Assembly (NCBI GenBank): GCA_965267185.1
Contig: OZ253937.1
Coordinates: forward strand, 3,534,001-3,598,000
Length of the DNA: 64,000 bases
Direction: 5' to 3'
Source of the DNA: G965267185 sp965267185
Lineage (GTDB): Bacteria; Pseudomonadota; Alphaproteobacteria; UBA6615
Position 1 is the stretch's first letter, and each line of letters starts with the position of its first letter. The position numbers and the translations under genes were made by a program. The notes beneath the pieces are model-generated. The model was not told the DNA's origin. It saw only the letters and a list, made by a program, of their open reading frames with translations, and did not search any database. Shown piece after piece: positions 53,488-61,780 of the stretch.

Positions 53488-53874
53488 GTGAAATACATAT
53501 TGGCGACCACTTTTTTGACTTTTGCTCTCGCCGGCGGTGCGGCAACTGCCCACGCTGAAGGCGACGCTGCGGCGGGCGAAAAATTCTTCAAATCCCGTTG
53601 TGCGTCATGTCACACGATCGCTGAAGGCGGTAAGAACAAGACCGGTCCTAATCTGTTTGGTGTTTTCGGTGCGACAGCGGGCAAACGCGTTGCCAGCTTC
53701 GAGAAACGGCACTCCAAGCAGCTGAAAGAGTCTGGCATTGTTTGGGACGATGCGACTCTCGACACCTATCTGACGAATCCCAAAGGGATGGTTCCAAAGA
53801 GCAAAATGTCCTTTAGGGTAAAAAAGCCAGCCGACCGGGAAAATGTGATTGCTTTTTTGAAGGCGGCGAAATAA
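53488..53874 (+). CDS. Periplasmic class I cytochrome c
   Basis: A 128-residue exported monohaem cytochrome. A cleavable signal peptide covers about residues 1-22 (FLTFALAGGAATAHA), the haem motif is CASCH near 35-39 and the axial methionine is probably in KSKMSFRV. KTGPNLFGVFG is the usual class-I segment after the haem site. GTG start follows GAGGAG. It resembles cytochrome c2/c550 electron shuttles, so it may carry electrons to a terminal oxidase. It is monocistronic, with a hairpin downstream. Confidence 0.93.
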   Translation: MKYILATTFLTFALAGGAATAHAEGDAAAGEKFFKSRCASCHTIAEGGKNKTGPNLFGVFGATAGKRVASFEKRHSKQLKESGIVWDDATLDTYLTNPKGMVPKSKMSFRVKKPADRENVIAFLKAAK

Positions 53875-53929
53875 CGGCGGCATTTTTAGCGCCGCGCCGG
53901 CGCGTAAGAAGTACAAGCCTTAAATTTGA

Positions 53930-53958
53930 CACCCCAGCTCATGCGCTGAGCTGGGGTG
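53930..53958. terminator. Bidirectional hairpin terminator after cytochrome c
   Basis: A perfect 12-bp stem pairs 53930-53941 with 53947-53958 around TGCGC. On the plus strand it is followed by ATTTGG; on the minus strand by TCAAATTTAA. It sits between the cytochrome c stop and the convergent oxidoreductase beta-subunit stop and may serve both. Confidence 0.75.
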
Positions 53959-54052
53959 ATTTGGTGTGTCACAACCGATTATCTGCGTTGTCGTGCAGCG
54001 GCCGAATTGTGCCAGTGTTCCGCGCGTGGTCTAGGACTGGCTTAGTGGCAGG

Positions 54053-55075
54053 CTAGACTTCCCAGGTGTGTCCGCTGCGCAATAGCTTGTCGAAATCGCC
54101 GTCGCCTTTGCTGCCTTTGATCGCCGCGACCTGGTCGTGAACGGCGACGTCGTAGGTCGGTGCCGGATCGCAATAGAGGACCCCCAACGCGACGGGGAAC
54201 GCAGGCGGCTTCATACTCGCCAACAGCATTGCCAGAGGCCGGTTCGTTTCGTCGTGCAGCAGCACGTCGTCTTCGGTAATGCCGTCTTCGCCGATCGTGA
54301 CGACTTCGAGCCACATCTTCCCTTGCTGGATGCGAAGGCCTTTGTTCGACTCTGCGCCGAAGATCAGCGGCTTGCCATGTTCGACATGAATTTGCATGTC
54401 GGCCTGGACGTTCTTTTCGGTGAAATGCTTGAAGACGCCGTCATTGTAGACGATGCAGTTCTGGAAAATTTCGACGAACGACGCACCCTTGTGTTCGTAG
54501 GCGCGCTTGAGGACGCCCGGCAGATGCTTCTGCAAGATATCGGCCGAACGCGCGATGAACCGGCCGCCGGCGCCGAGCGCAAATTGCGCCGCCGATACCG
54601 GCCGGTCGACCGAACCGTACGGGGTCGAAGGGGACTGGGTACCGGTCTGTGACGTCGGCGAATATTGCCCCTTGGTCAGGCCGTATATCTCATTGTTGAA
54701 CAGCAGGATCTGCAAATCCACGTTGCGGCGCAACACATGCAAGGTGTGGTTGCCGCCGATCGACAGCATGTCGCCGTCGCCGCCAACAACCCAAACATCG
54801 AGCTCAGGGTTGGCGAGCTTGACGCCGGTGGCGATCGTCGGCGCGCGGCCGTGAATGGTGTGAAACCCATAAGTTTCCATGTAGTAGGGGAACCGGGCGG
54901 CGCAGCCGATGCCGGACACGAACACCGTTTGCTCGGGGTCGGCCTGGAGGTCGGCGAGCGTCCGTTGCACACCTTTCAAGATGGCGTAGTCGCCGCAACC
55001 GGGGCACCAACGGACCTCTTGATCGGTCGCGTAATCTTTTGCGGTCAGCTTTTCGGGAGGCGTTTGGACATTCAT
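54053..55075 (-). CDS. korB: 2-Oxoacid:ferredoxin oxidoreductase, beta subunit
   Basis: A 340-residue thiamine-diphosphate subunit. The cluster ligands appear in RWCPGCGDYAIL, SGIGCAAR and FQNCIVYN; the TPP motif is VVGGDGDMLSIGGNH with FNNEIYGLTKGQ following. Together with the fused alpha/gamma subunit just upstream (1 base apart) it forms the two-subunit KGOR-like enzyme that oxidises 2-oxoglutarate or pyruvate with ferredoxin. ATG at 55075 is used; a GTG-like earlier start would overlap the alpha gene. Substrate cannot be separated between 2-oxoglutarate and other oxoacids. Confidence 0.92.
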   Translation of the reverse strand: MNVQTPPEKLTAKDYATDQEVRWCPGCGDYAILKGVQRTLADLQADPEQTVFVSGIGCAARFPYYMETYGFHTIHGRAPTIATGVKLANPELDVWVVGGDGDMLSIGGNHTLHVLRRNVDLQILLFNNEIYGLTKGQYSPTSQTGTQSPSTPYGSVDRPVSAAQFALGAGGRFIARSADILQKHLPGVLKRAYEHKGASFVEIFQNCIVYNDGVFKHFTEKNVQADMQIHVEHGKPLIFGAESNKGLRIQQGKMWLEVVTIGEDGITEDDVLLHDETNRPLAMLLASMKPPAFPVALGVLYCDPAPTYDVAVHDQVAAIKGSKGDGDFDKLLRSGHTWEV

Positions 55076-55076
55076 C

Positions 55077-56945
55077 TTAGTTCTCCAGCTGGCCACGGAT
55101 GGCCTGCTCCAGCTCGTTAATCAGGAACGGTTTGCCGTTCACTTTGTTAAAGCCCTGCGCATCAACGAGATATTGCGCGCGAAGCAGGGTTACCAGTTGG
55201 CCGTTGTTCATCTCCGGCACCAGCACCTGGCCAAAGCTTTTGAGCAGCTTGCCCAGGTTGCGCGGCAGCGGCCAAATGTAGCGCAAGTGAATATGGGCAA
55301 CGTCGAAGCCCTCCTCGCGCATATTGCTGACCGCCCGGTTGATCGGTCCGTAGGTCGAGCCCCAGCCGACAACGGCAAGCCTGGCGCCGGGTTCGCCCTG
55401 ATCGACCTCCTGTTCGGGGATGTCGTTTGCGATCCCGTCTATTTTGGCGGCGCGCAGGTCGGTCATTTTCTGGTGGTTGTCGGGGTCGTAGGAAATATGG
55501 CCCGAGCCGTCGGCCCGTTCGATCCCACCGATGCGGTGGACGAGCTTCGGTGTGCCCGGTTTCACCCATGGGCGCGCGAGTGTCTTTTCGTCTCGGCCGA
55601 AGGGTTTGAAGTCCTCGGGGTCCGTTCGAAAGTTCACTTCGAACGGTTCGTATTCCGACATATCCGGAATGCGCCAGGGTTCGGACGCATTGGCGATATA
55701 ACCGTCCGTCAGCAGCATAACCGGGGTCATATATTTGGTGGCTAAACGAACCGCCTCGATTGCCGTGTCAAAACCGTCGGTTGACGAACTCACCGATATG
55801 ACCGGCATCGGCGCGTCGGCATTACGCCCGAACACCGCCTGATAAAGGTCCGATTGCTCTGTCTTGGTGGGCAGGCCGGTCGAAGGACCAGCGCGCTGTG
55901 AATTAACAACGACGAGGGGGAGTTCCGCGCCGATGGCCAGGCCAATCGCTTCCATTTTCAAAGCGATGCCCGGTCCCGAACTTGAGGTAATACCGAGCGA
56001 GCCGCCGTACGAGGCGCCAACTGCGGCGCCGACTGCGGCGATCTCATCTTCCGCCTGGAACGTTACCACGCCAAACTCTTTCATCGCGGCGAGCCGATGT
56101 AGCAACGCCGACGCCGGGGTGATCGGGTAGGAGCAGAAGGTGAGTCCGACATTGGCGAGCCGCGTGCCAGCGAGCAGACCCAGCGCAATCGAATCGGTGC
56201 CCGTAACCGTGCGGTAGAGCCCTGGCTCGATTTCAGCTGGCGGGATGCTGTAGCCACCAATTTCGGCCGGCATTTCTGCCGTTTCCCCGAACGCATGGCC
56301 GGCGTTCAGCGCGGCGACATTAGCTTCAGCGATTTCGGGCTTCTTGGCGAATTTGGAATTTAGCCAATCGACCGAGGCCTGCCGGGGCCGCCCGTACATC
56401 CAATAGATCAAGCCGAGCGCCCACATATTTTTCGAGCGCATCGCTTCTTTGTTGGAGAGGCCGAAATCCTTCACCGCTTCGACGGTCAGGCGCGACATAT
56501 CGATCTTGATGACGCGGTACTTGGCTAGGCTATCGTCTTCCAAGGGATTTGTTTCGTAGCCCGCTTTCGCCAGGTTGCGGTCGGAGAAGGCGCCCGTGTC
56601 GGCGATAACGATACCGCCAGGTTTAACGTCGGCCAGGTTAGTGATCAGCGCCGCCGGGTTCATCGCGACGAGAACATCGAGCTCGTCACCCGAGGTCATG
56701 ATCTTGCGTGCACCGAAGTTAATCTGAAAAGCTGACACGCCGAATGTGGTGCCTGCCGGCGCTCTAATCTCAGCCGGGAAATCGGGGAATGTGGCAAGAT
56801 CATTGCCGGCGAGCGCGGCGGTTAGTGTGAATTGGCTGCCGGTAAGCTGCATGCCGTCGCCAGAATCTCCAGCAAATCGAACCACAGCCGATTCGACTTC
56901 ATCGCGTCTTTCTTCCGGCCGCTCTAGGGCGGTTGCCTCGGACAT
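55077..56945 (-). CDS. korA: 2-Oxoacid:ferredoxin oxidoreductase, fused gamma-alpha subunit
   Basis: A 622-residue protein with the gamma domain at about 20-200 (VRFAGDSGDGMQLTGSQFT) fused to the alpha domain at about 225-600. The alpha domain holds SYPITPAS, the core of the pyrimidine-side motif, plus SSSGPGIALKMEAIGLA and GPSTGLPTKTEQSDLYQAV. It couples oxoacid decarboxylation to ferredoxin reduction. ATG at 56945. It lies 154 bases downstream of the NADP-ferredoxin reductase-like gene on the same strand, which together could balance ferredoxin and NADPH. Confidence 0.93.
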   Translation of the reverse strand: MSEATALERPEERRDEVESAVVRFAGDSGDGMQLTGSQFTLTAALAGNDLATFPDFPAEIRAPAGTTFGVSAFQINFGARKIMTSGDELDVLVAMNPAALITNLADVKPGGIVIADTGAFSDRNLAKAGYETNPLEDDSLAKYRVIKIDMSRLTVEAVKDFGLSNKEAMRSKNMWALGLIYWMYGRPRQASVDWLNSKFAKKPEIAEANVAALNAGHAFGETAEMPAEIGGYSIPPAEIEPGLYRTVTGTDSIALGLLAGTRLANVGLTFCSYPITPASALLHRLAAMKEFGVVTFQAEDEIAAVGAAVGASYGGSLGITSSSGPGIALKMEAIGLAIGAELPLVVVNSQRAGPSTGLPTKTEQSDLYQAVFGRNADAPMPVISVSSSTDGFDTAIEAVRLATKYMTPVMLLTDGYIANASEPWRIPDMSEYEPFEVNFRTDPEDFKPFGRDEKTLARPWVKPGTPKLVHRIGGIERADGSGHISYDPDNHQKMTDLRAAKIDGIANDIPEQEVDQGEPGARLAVVGWGSTYGPINRAVSNMREEGFDVAHIHLRYIWPLPRNLGKLLKSFGQVLVPEMNNGQLVTLLRAQYLVDAQGFNKVNGKPFLINELEQAIRGQLEN

Positions 56946-57099
56946 ATTTTGTTCTTCCTCGAACGAAGTACTTAGTGGGTATAGTTAATCACCGGCTCAT
57001 TCGACCGGCGTTTGATTGCGGGGCGTAACTTCTTCCTCCGGCGCGCCTGTTTCAAGCCTTAATTGGTATTTTCTCGCCAGAAATTAAGTGTTTTGCCGC

Positions 57100-58401
57100 C
57101 TAATCAAGTGCAGCCAGCATTTCCGGTACGGTCACAAACTTGCGACGGGGCGCGCCGTCGGCTGCCGCGGCGATTTCCGCCTGATCGAGTTTCTGCCAAT
57201 CGGCGTAGTTAACGACGCGAACGCCGCGCCCGGTAAGCATTTCCGTTAGCGCTTCGCGGCCCGGTTTGGTGCCGTTGGCAACATCCTCGAGGATCTGCTG
57301 TGCCGCGGTTTCGCCGTCCGGTTTGTTCGTGCCAATGACGCCTGTCGGTCCGCGCTTGATCCAGCCGACCGCGTAAACGCCGTCGCCGACCCGGCCCTCC
57401 TGATGCACGACGATACCGTTTTTGTCATCGAATGGCACGCCTTCAATGGGAATCGAGTAGTAACCAATCGCGGCGATCACCAGCCCGCACTCGATGTCGA
57501 AGAACTCGCCGGTACCAACCGCTCTACCGCCTTCGACCTTGGTCCGTTCAATGCGCAGGCCTTCGACCTTGTCGCCGCCCAGCACTTCGACCGGGTTCGC
57601 AAAGAACTCAAAATGAACGTTCTTCCCCTTGTCAGCCGGATCGACATCGGGAAATTCCTTCAATGTCGCCAGGTTTCGTTCTTTCAGGCGAAGGTCGCGG
57701 TCGGACCAATCGCCGGTCACTTCCTCCGGTAGCTGGTCTGGGCGTATGACAGGCATGCAGTTTTCAAGCTTGCCCATCTCGCGGAGCTCGACATTGGTGA
57801 ACTTCGCTTCGATGGGGCCGCGCCGGCCGAGCAGATAGACGTCTGTGAGCGGCGAGGCTTGCACGGCTTTCGCTGCGTGGTCTGCGATATCGGTGGCCGC
57901 CATTTCGGCCGGCGTTTTGACGAGTACACGCGCAACGTCGATCGCGACATTGCCGACACCAACGACGGCGGCGGCGCCGACGTTCAAGTCGGGGTTGAGA
58001 TCGGTGAAATCAGGATGGCCGTTGTACCAGCCGACGAAATCGGCGGAGCCAAAGACGCCTGCCTTATCGGCCCCCGGAATTGACAACTTTCGGTCGGTCG
58101 GGGCACCCACGGCGAGGACCACAGCGTCATAAGTTTCGCGCAACTCGTCCATCGAGACGTCCTTGCCCACCTCGACATTGCCGAAATAAGCGACATGCTC
58201 GTTGAGCGCGGTTTTCTCGTAGGCGCGCGCGACCTTCTTGGTGGTTTGGTGATCGGGGGCGACGCCGCCGCGGATCAAACCAAATGGGGTCGGCAGGCGC
58301 TCGATGATGTCGATCCGCACATCGCTGCCGCTCTTGAGCAACGAGTCTGCCGTATAGAATCCACTCGGCCCAGAGCCGATGATGGCAACGTTTATTGTCA
58401 T
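57100..58401 (-). CDS. Adrenodoxin-reductase-type ferredoxin:NADP+ reductase
   Basis: A 433-residue flavoprotein of the FprA/adrenodoxin reductase family. FAD motif IIGSGPSGFYTADSLL opens the protein; LPTPFGLIRGGVAPDHQTTK is diagnostic. The NADP site is VVGVGNVAIDVARVL plus LLGRRGPIEAKFT, and the final FAD motif is VGWIKRGPTGVIGTNKPD. It exchanges electrons between NADPH and ferredoxin. It is upstream of the oxoacid:ferredoxin oxidoreductase genes on the same strand; a functional link is likely. It could also serve the P450 at 43971. Confidence 0.93.
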   Translation of the reverse strand: MTINVAIIGSGPSGFYTADSLLKSGSDVRIDIIERLPTPFGLIRGGVAPDHQTTKKVARAYEKTALNEHVAYFGNVEVGKDVSMDELRETYDAVVLAVGAPTDRKLSIPGADKAGVFGSADFVGWYNGHPDFTDLNPDLNVGAAAVVGVGNVAIDVARVLVKTPAEMAATDIADHAAKAVQASPLTDVYLLGRRGPIEAKFTNVELREMGKLENCMPVIRPDQLPEEVTGDWSDRDLRLKERNLATLKEFPDVDPADKGKNVHFEFFANPVEVLGGDKVEGLRIERTKVEGGRAVGTGEFFDIECGLVIAAIGYYSIPIEGVPFDDKNGIVVHQEGRVGDGVYAVGWIKRGPTGVIGTNKPDGETAAQQILEDVANGTKPGREALTEMLTGRGVRVVNYADWQKLDQAEIAAAADGAPRRKFVTVPEMLAALD

Positions 58402-58500
58402 ATGTCCTCCCGATTTCGGGCGGGACTATAACCAAAGCATTTGCAGTCTGCTATCCCGGCAGAGCATCAAATCTACAGTGCTTAATGCATAGCAAAAGCG

Positions 58501-58524
58501 CGCTCCGAATCGCGTTTCGGAGCG
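58501..58524 (-). terminator. Hairpin terminator after usg
   Basis: A 9-bp stem pairs 58501-58509 with 58516-58524. Read on the minus strand it is followed by CGCTTTTG, a short T-run. It lies 35 bases beyond the usg stop. Confidence 0.6.
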
Positions 58525-58558
58525 GCGCGGGGCCGCCAAAAGGGGCCGTGATTAGCGG

Positions 58559-58825
58559 TTAGTGAATCTGGGCGGTTGCCGCGGCGTGGCGATACCGATT
58601 GGGTGCGATGACATCCGCGTGGGCGACTTTGACGGAATGTAGTTTGCCGTCGAGGTTTTGTGCCCAGAAGTCGAGAAACTTTTGCAGACGCGGGAAGTCC
58701 GGTGCCCGGTCAAGGCGTTGCCAGACAAAGCTCTGCAGGATGCTCGGATGGTCGGGCATGTGATACAGGATCTCTGCCGTGGTCAGCCGGTAGCCTGCCA
58801 ATTGTTCTTTCGCGTCATTGCTCAT
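58559..58825 (-). CDS. usg: Usg family protein
   Basis: An 88-residue protein of the Usg family, found almost only in alphaproteobacteria. YRLTTAEILYHMPDHPSILQ followed by FVWQRLDRAPDFPRLQKFL and FW is the family signature. Function is unknown; databases sometimes carry over a tryptophan-synthase-related label from gene context. ATG at 58825 follows GAGG by 9 bases, preferred over an ATG nine codons earlier. It is divergent from groES. Confidence 0.9.
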   Translation of the reverse strand: MSNDAKEQLAGYRLTTAEILYHMPDHPSILQSFVWQRLDRAPDFPRLQKFLDFWAQNLDGKLHSVKVAHADVIAPNRYRHAAATAQIH

Positions 58826-59020
58826 AACGACATACCTCGCAAAAGGAATCACTCTGATACTTAAGAATATTGAGCCTTAAGATTCTCACGTTCAATTAAA
58901 AAATTGTTTAATGACAATGAGTTAGCAGCTTGTTGGGGAGAGTGCTGCCAGATGTCCGGACAAAAAGCTGAAACCGTTGCTGGCGAACGGTTGACAGCCG
59001 CCAGAGCGATCACTAAGTGT

Positions 59021-59047
59021 CTGGCACTCACTTTCCTGGAGTGCTAA
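59021..59047 (+). promoter_or_regulatory. CIRCE element (HrcA operator) of groESL
   Basis: The right half GAGTGCTAA (59039-59047) is exact and the left half CTGGCACTC (59021-59029) matches TTAGCACTC at 7 of 9, with the required 9-base spacer. It is 52 bases upstream of the groES ATG. HrcA repression in the absence of heat stress follows from established knowledge; hrcA itself is not in the window. Confidence 0.93.
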
Positions 59048-59098
59048 CAATCGCCGCGCAAACCGCGGAATCGCACTAAATTTATGGAGGATCAAAGC

Positions 59099-59413
59099 AT
59101 GAGTTTTCGCCCGTTACACGACCGGGTTGTGGTCCGCCGCGTTGGCTCAGACGAGAAAACGGCTGGTGGAATCATCATTCCGGATACGGCGCAAGAAAAA
59201 CCGTCGGAAGGCGAAGTTGTCGCAGTCGGGTCTGGCGCCCGTGCGGAAGACGGCAGCGTAACGCCGATGGACGTAAAAGCAGGTGACCGTGTGCTGTTTG
59301 GCAAATGGTCGGGCACCGAAGTGACGATCGACGGTGAAGAACTCCTGATTATGAAGGAGTCGGACATCATGGGCGTCATCGAAGCCAAAAAACGCGCCAA
59401 AAAGGCCGCTTAA
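59099..59413 (+). CDS. groES: Co-chaperonin GroES
   Basis: A 104-residue Hsp10, the lid of the GroEL chamber. FRPLHDRVVVRRV opens the protein, the mobile loop KTAGGIIIPDTAQEKPSEGE follows, and DRVLFGKWSGTEV and EELLIMKESDIMGV complete the fold. ATG at 59099 follows GGAGG by 8 bases; an earlier ATG at 59084 overlaps that site. It is 29 bases upstream of groEL and under CIRCE control. Confidence 0.97.
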   Translation: MSFRPLHDRVVVRRVGSDEKTAGGIIIPDTAQEKPSEGEVVAVGSGARAEDGSVTPMDVKAGDRVLFGKWSGTEVTIDGEELLIMKESDIMGVIEAKKRAKKAA

Positions 59414-59442
59414 CGTAATTCAAACTTAGGGAATATCGAAAC

Positions 59443-61083
59443 ATGGCTGCAAAAGAAGTCCAGTTTGGCACCACGGCACGCGATAAGCTGCTGCACGGTG
59501 TCGACGTGCTGGCCGACGCCGTAAAAGTGACGCTCGGTCCGAAGGGCCGTAACGTCGTGCTCGACAAAGCGTTCGGCGCGCCGCGTATCACCAAGGACGG
59601 CGTTACCGTCGCCAAAGAAATCGAGCTTGAAGACAAGTTCGAGAACATGGGTGCCCAGATGGTCAAGGAAGTCGCTTCCAAGACCAACGACCTGGCCGGT
59701 GACGGCACAACGACCGCGACGGTTCTCGCGCAAGCGATCGTGCGCGAAGGCTCGCGTGCTGTTGCTGCCGGGATGAACCCGATGGATCTCAAGCGCGGCG
59801 TCGACATGGCTGTCGAAGCCGTGGTTGCCGAGATCGAGAAGGGCGCCAAGAAGATCAAGACCAGCGAAGAGATCTCGCAGGTTGGCACCATCTCCGCCAA
59901 TGGCGACACCGAGGTGGGCACCATCATCTCCGATGCCATGCAGAAGGTTGGCAACGAGGGTGTCATCACGGTTGAGGAAGCCAAGAGCTTGGCGACCGAG
60001 CTGGAAGTGGTCGAAGGAATGCAGTTCGACCGCGGTTATCTGTCGCCGTACTTCATCACCAACGCCGACAAGATGATCTGCGAGATGGAGAATCCTTACA
60101 TTCTCCTGCACGAGAAAAAGCTGTCGAGCCTGCAGTCGATGTTGCCGGTGCTCGAAGCCGTCGTTCAGTCGAGCCGGCCGTTGCTGATCATCGCTGAAGA
60201 CATCGAAGGCGAAGCGCTGGCCACTCTCGTGGTCAACAAGCTGCGTGGCGGCCTGAAGATCTCTGCCGTTAAGGCGCCGGGCTTCGGCGACCGCCGTAAG
60301 GCCATGCTCGAGGACATCGCGATCCTCACCGGCGGCCAGGTGATTTCCGAAGATCTCGGTATCAAGCTCGAGAACGTCACGCTTGATATGCTCGGCACGT
60401 CGAAGCGGGTCTCGATCACCAAGGAAGAGACCACCATCGTCGATGGCGCGGGCAAGAAGAACGACATTCTGGGCCGTTGCAACCAGATCCGCGCGCAGGT
60501 CGAGGAGACCTCGTCCGATTACGACCGTGAAAAGCTGCAGGAACGTCTCGCTAAGCTGGCGGGCGGTATCGCGGTTATTCGCGTCGGCGGTGCCACCGAG
60601 ATCGAAGTGAAAGAGAAAAAGGATCGTGTCGAAGACGCCATGCACGCAACCCGTGCTGCGGTCGAAGAAGGCATCGTCCCAGGCGGCGGTGTGGCCCTGT
60701 TGTACGCCACCCGCGTTCTCGACAAGCTGAAGGGCGAGAATGACGACCAGCAGGTCGGCATCAACATCGTTCGTAAAGCGATCCAGGCGCCGGCGCGTCA
60801 GATCGTCGAAAACTCGGGTGCTGATGGCGCTGTTGTCGCCGGCAAGCTGCTCGAGCAGAAAAGCGCGACCTACGGCTACAACGCTCAAGTGGGCGAATAC
60901 ACCGATTTGGTGAAGGCCGGCATCATCGATCCGACCAAGGTGGTTCGCGCCGCGCTGCAGGACGCCTCGTCCGTGGCTGGCTTGCTAATTACCACGGAGG
61001 CGATGGTTGCCGAGAAGCCGGAACCTGCTGCCCCGGCCCCGGCAATGCCGGACATGGGCGGCATGGGTGGCATGGGCATGTAA
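59443..61083 (+). CDS. groEL: Chaperonin GroEL
   Basis: A 546-residue Hsp60. Nucleotide motifs VTLGPKGRNVVLDK and NDLAGDGTTTATVLAQ are intact, including the catalytic aspartate in GDGTTT. The apical domain carries MQFDRGYLSPYFITNADK, the equatorial C-terminus AAVEEGIVPGGGVAL, and the flexible tail ends in GGMGGMGM. A strong terminator follows at 61111. The bicistronic groESL operon is complete. Confidence 0.98.
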   Translation: MAAKEVQFGTTARDKLLHGVDVLADAVKVTLGPKGRNVVLDKAFGAPRITKDGVTVAKEIELEDKFENMGAQMVKEVASKTNDLAGDGTTTATVLAQAIVREGSRAVAAGMNPMDLKRGVDMAVEAVVAEIEKGAKKIKTSEEISQVGTISANGDTEVGTIISDAMQKVGNEGVITVEEAKSLATELEVVEGMQFDRGYLSPYFITNADKMICEMENPYILLHEKKLSSLQSMLPVLEAVVQSSRPLLIIAEDIEGEALATLVVNKLRGGLKISAVKAPGFGDRRKAMLEDIAILTGGQVISEDLGIKLENVTLDMLGTSKRVSITKEETTIVDGAGKKNDILGRCNQIRAQVEETSSDYDREKLQERLAKLAGGIAVIRVGGATEIEVKEKKDRVEDAMHATRAAVEEGIVPGGGVALLYATRVLDKLKGENDDQQVGINIVRKAIQAPARQIVENSGADGAVVAGKLLEQKSATYGYNAQVGEYTDLVKAGIIDPTKVVRAALQDASSVAGLLITTEAMVAEKPEPAAPAPAMPDMGGMGGMGM

Positions 61084-61110
61084 GCTCCAGCCTCTCATAG
61101 CTGACTATCT

Positions 61111-61153
61111 AAGGCCGCGCCGGTTACATCGGCGCGGCCTTTACTCTTTTCCC
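61111..61153 (+). terminator. Rho-independent terminator of groESL
   Basis: A 12-bp perfect GC-rich stem pairs AAGGCCGCGCCG (61111-61122) with CGGCGCGGCCTT (61130-61141) around GTTACAT, and is followed by a T-rich tract (TTACTCTTTTCC). It lies 28 bases after the groEL stop. Confidence 0.93.
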
Positions 61154-61200
61154 CATCCGTTAGAAATCCGATTTTGTCCTGGAAGCTCAATTTGCGCATG

Positions 61201-61233
61201 TACTATGTATACATATTATATGTATACATAGTA
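61201..61233. promoter_or_regulatory. Perfect 33-bp inverted repeat, probable MarR operator
   Basis: Two 15-base arms (61201-61215 and 61219-61233) are exact reverse complements around TTA. Each arm also contains a 12-base palindrome, TATGTATACATA, at 61204-61215 and 61219-61230, so two dimer sites are spaced 15 bases apart. It ends 28 bases before the marR ATG, which suits autorepression. The region is strikingly AT-rich against its surroundings. Confidence 0.75.
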
Positions 61234-61261
61234 ATATCTAAGAAACGGATGTCCTCGAACC

Positions 61262-61765
61262 ATGTCTGACGTTGAACAAGACGATATTGCGACAACTCGG
61301 CGGCGTGGGCCCGATGATGCGCCCGGCATATTGCTCTGGCGGGCCGCGAATGCCTGGCAGCGCGATATTAGGGCCGTCGTGAAATCCCAGGAACTGACCC
61401 AGGCGCAGTTCGTGCTGTTGCTGGGGCTTCGGTATTTGGAGGAGCGGCCAGTTGCGGTGCCAACGGCAACGACCCAGCGGGCGCTGGCCGAATATTGCGG
61501 TGTCGATACGACGATGGCGTCGCAGGTGCTTCGTCAGCTCGAAACATCGGGTCATCTGCGCCGCGCACCGGGCGCCGATGCGCGTTCGCGGGCGCTCTAC
61601 CTAACTGAGAAGGGGCGGCGCGCCATCGACGATATTGCGCCGGAGGTCGGTGCGGTCGATGAACGCTTCTTCGGCGCTCTCGGCGACAATGCTGAAATGT
61701 TCAAAGCGGCGTTGCAGGTGCTGATCGGTTTGCCGCCGCGCCTCGGTGCGGCGCGCCGGTCGTGA
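61262..61765 (+). CDS. MarR-family transcriptional regulator
   Basis: A 167-residue winged-helix regulator. The HTH runs through ALAEYCGVDTTMASQVLRQL and ETSGHLRRAPGADARSRAL, with an arginine-rich wing and LTEKGRRAIDDI. Helices at both ends form the dimer. It stands alone between groEL and a convergent dehydrogenase, directly behind a large inverted repeat. The ligand is unknown; distant targets are possible, because no co-directional gene follows. Confidence 0.9.
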   Translation: MSDVEQDDIATTRRRGPDDAPGILLWRAANAWQRDIRAVVKSQELTQAQFVLLLGLRYLEERPVAVPTATTQRALAEYCGVDTTMASQVLRQLETSGHLRRAPGADARSRALYLTEKGRRAIDDIAPEVGAVDERFFGALGDNAEMFKAALQVLIGLPPRLGAARRS

Positions 61766-61780
61766 TAACCGCGCAGAGCG

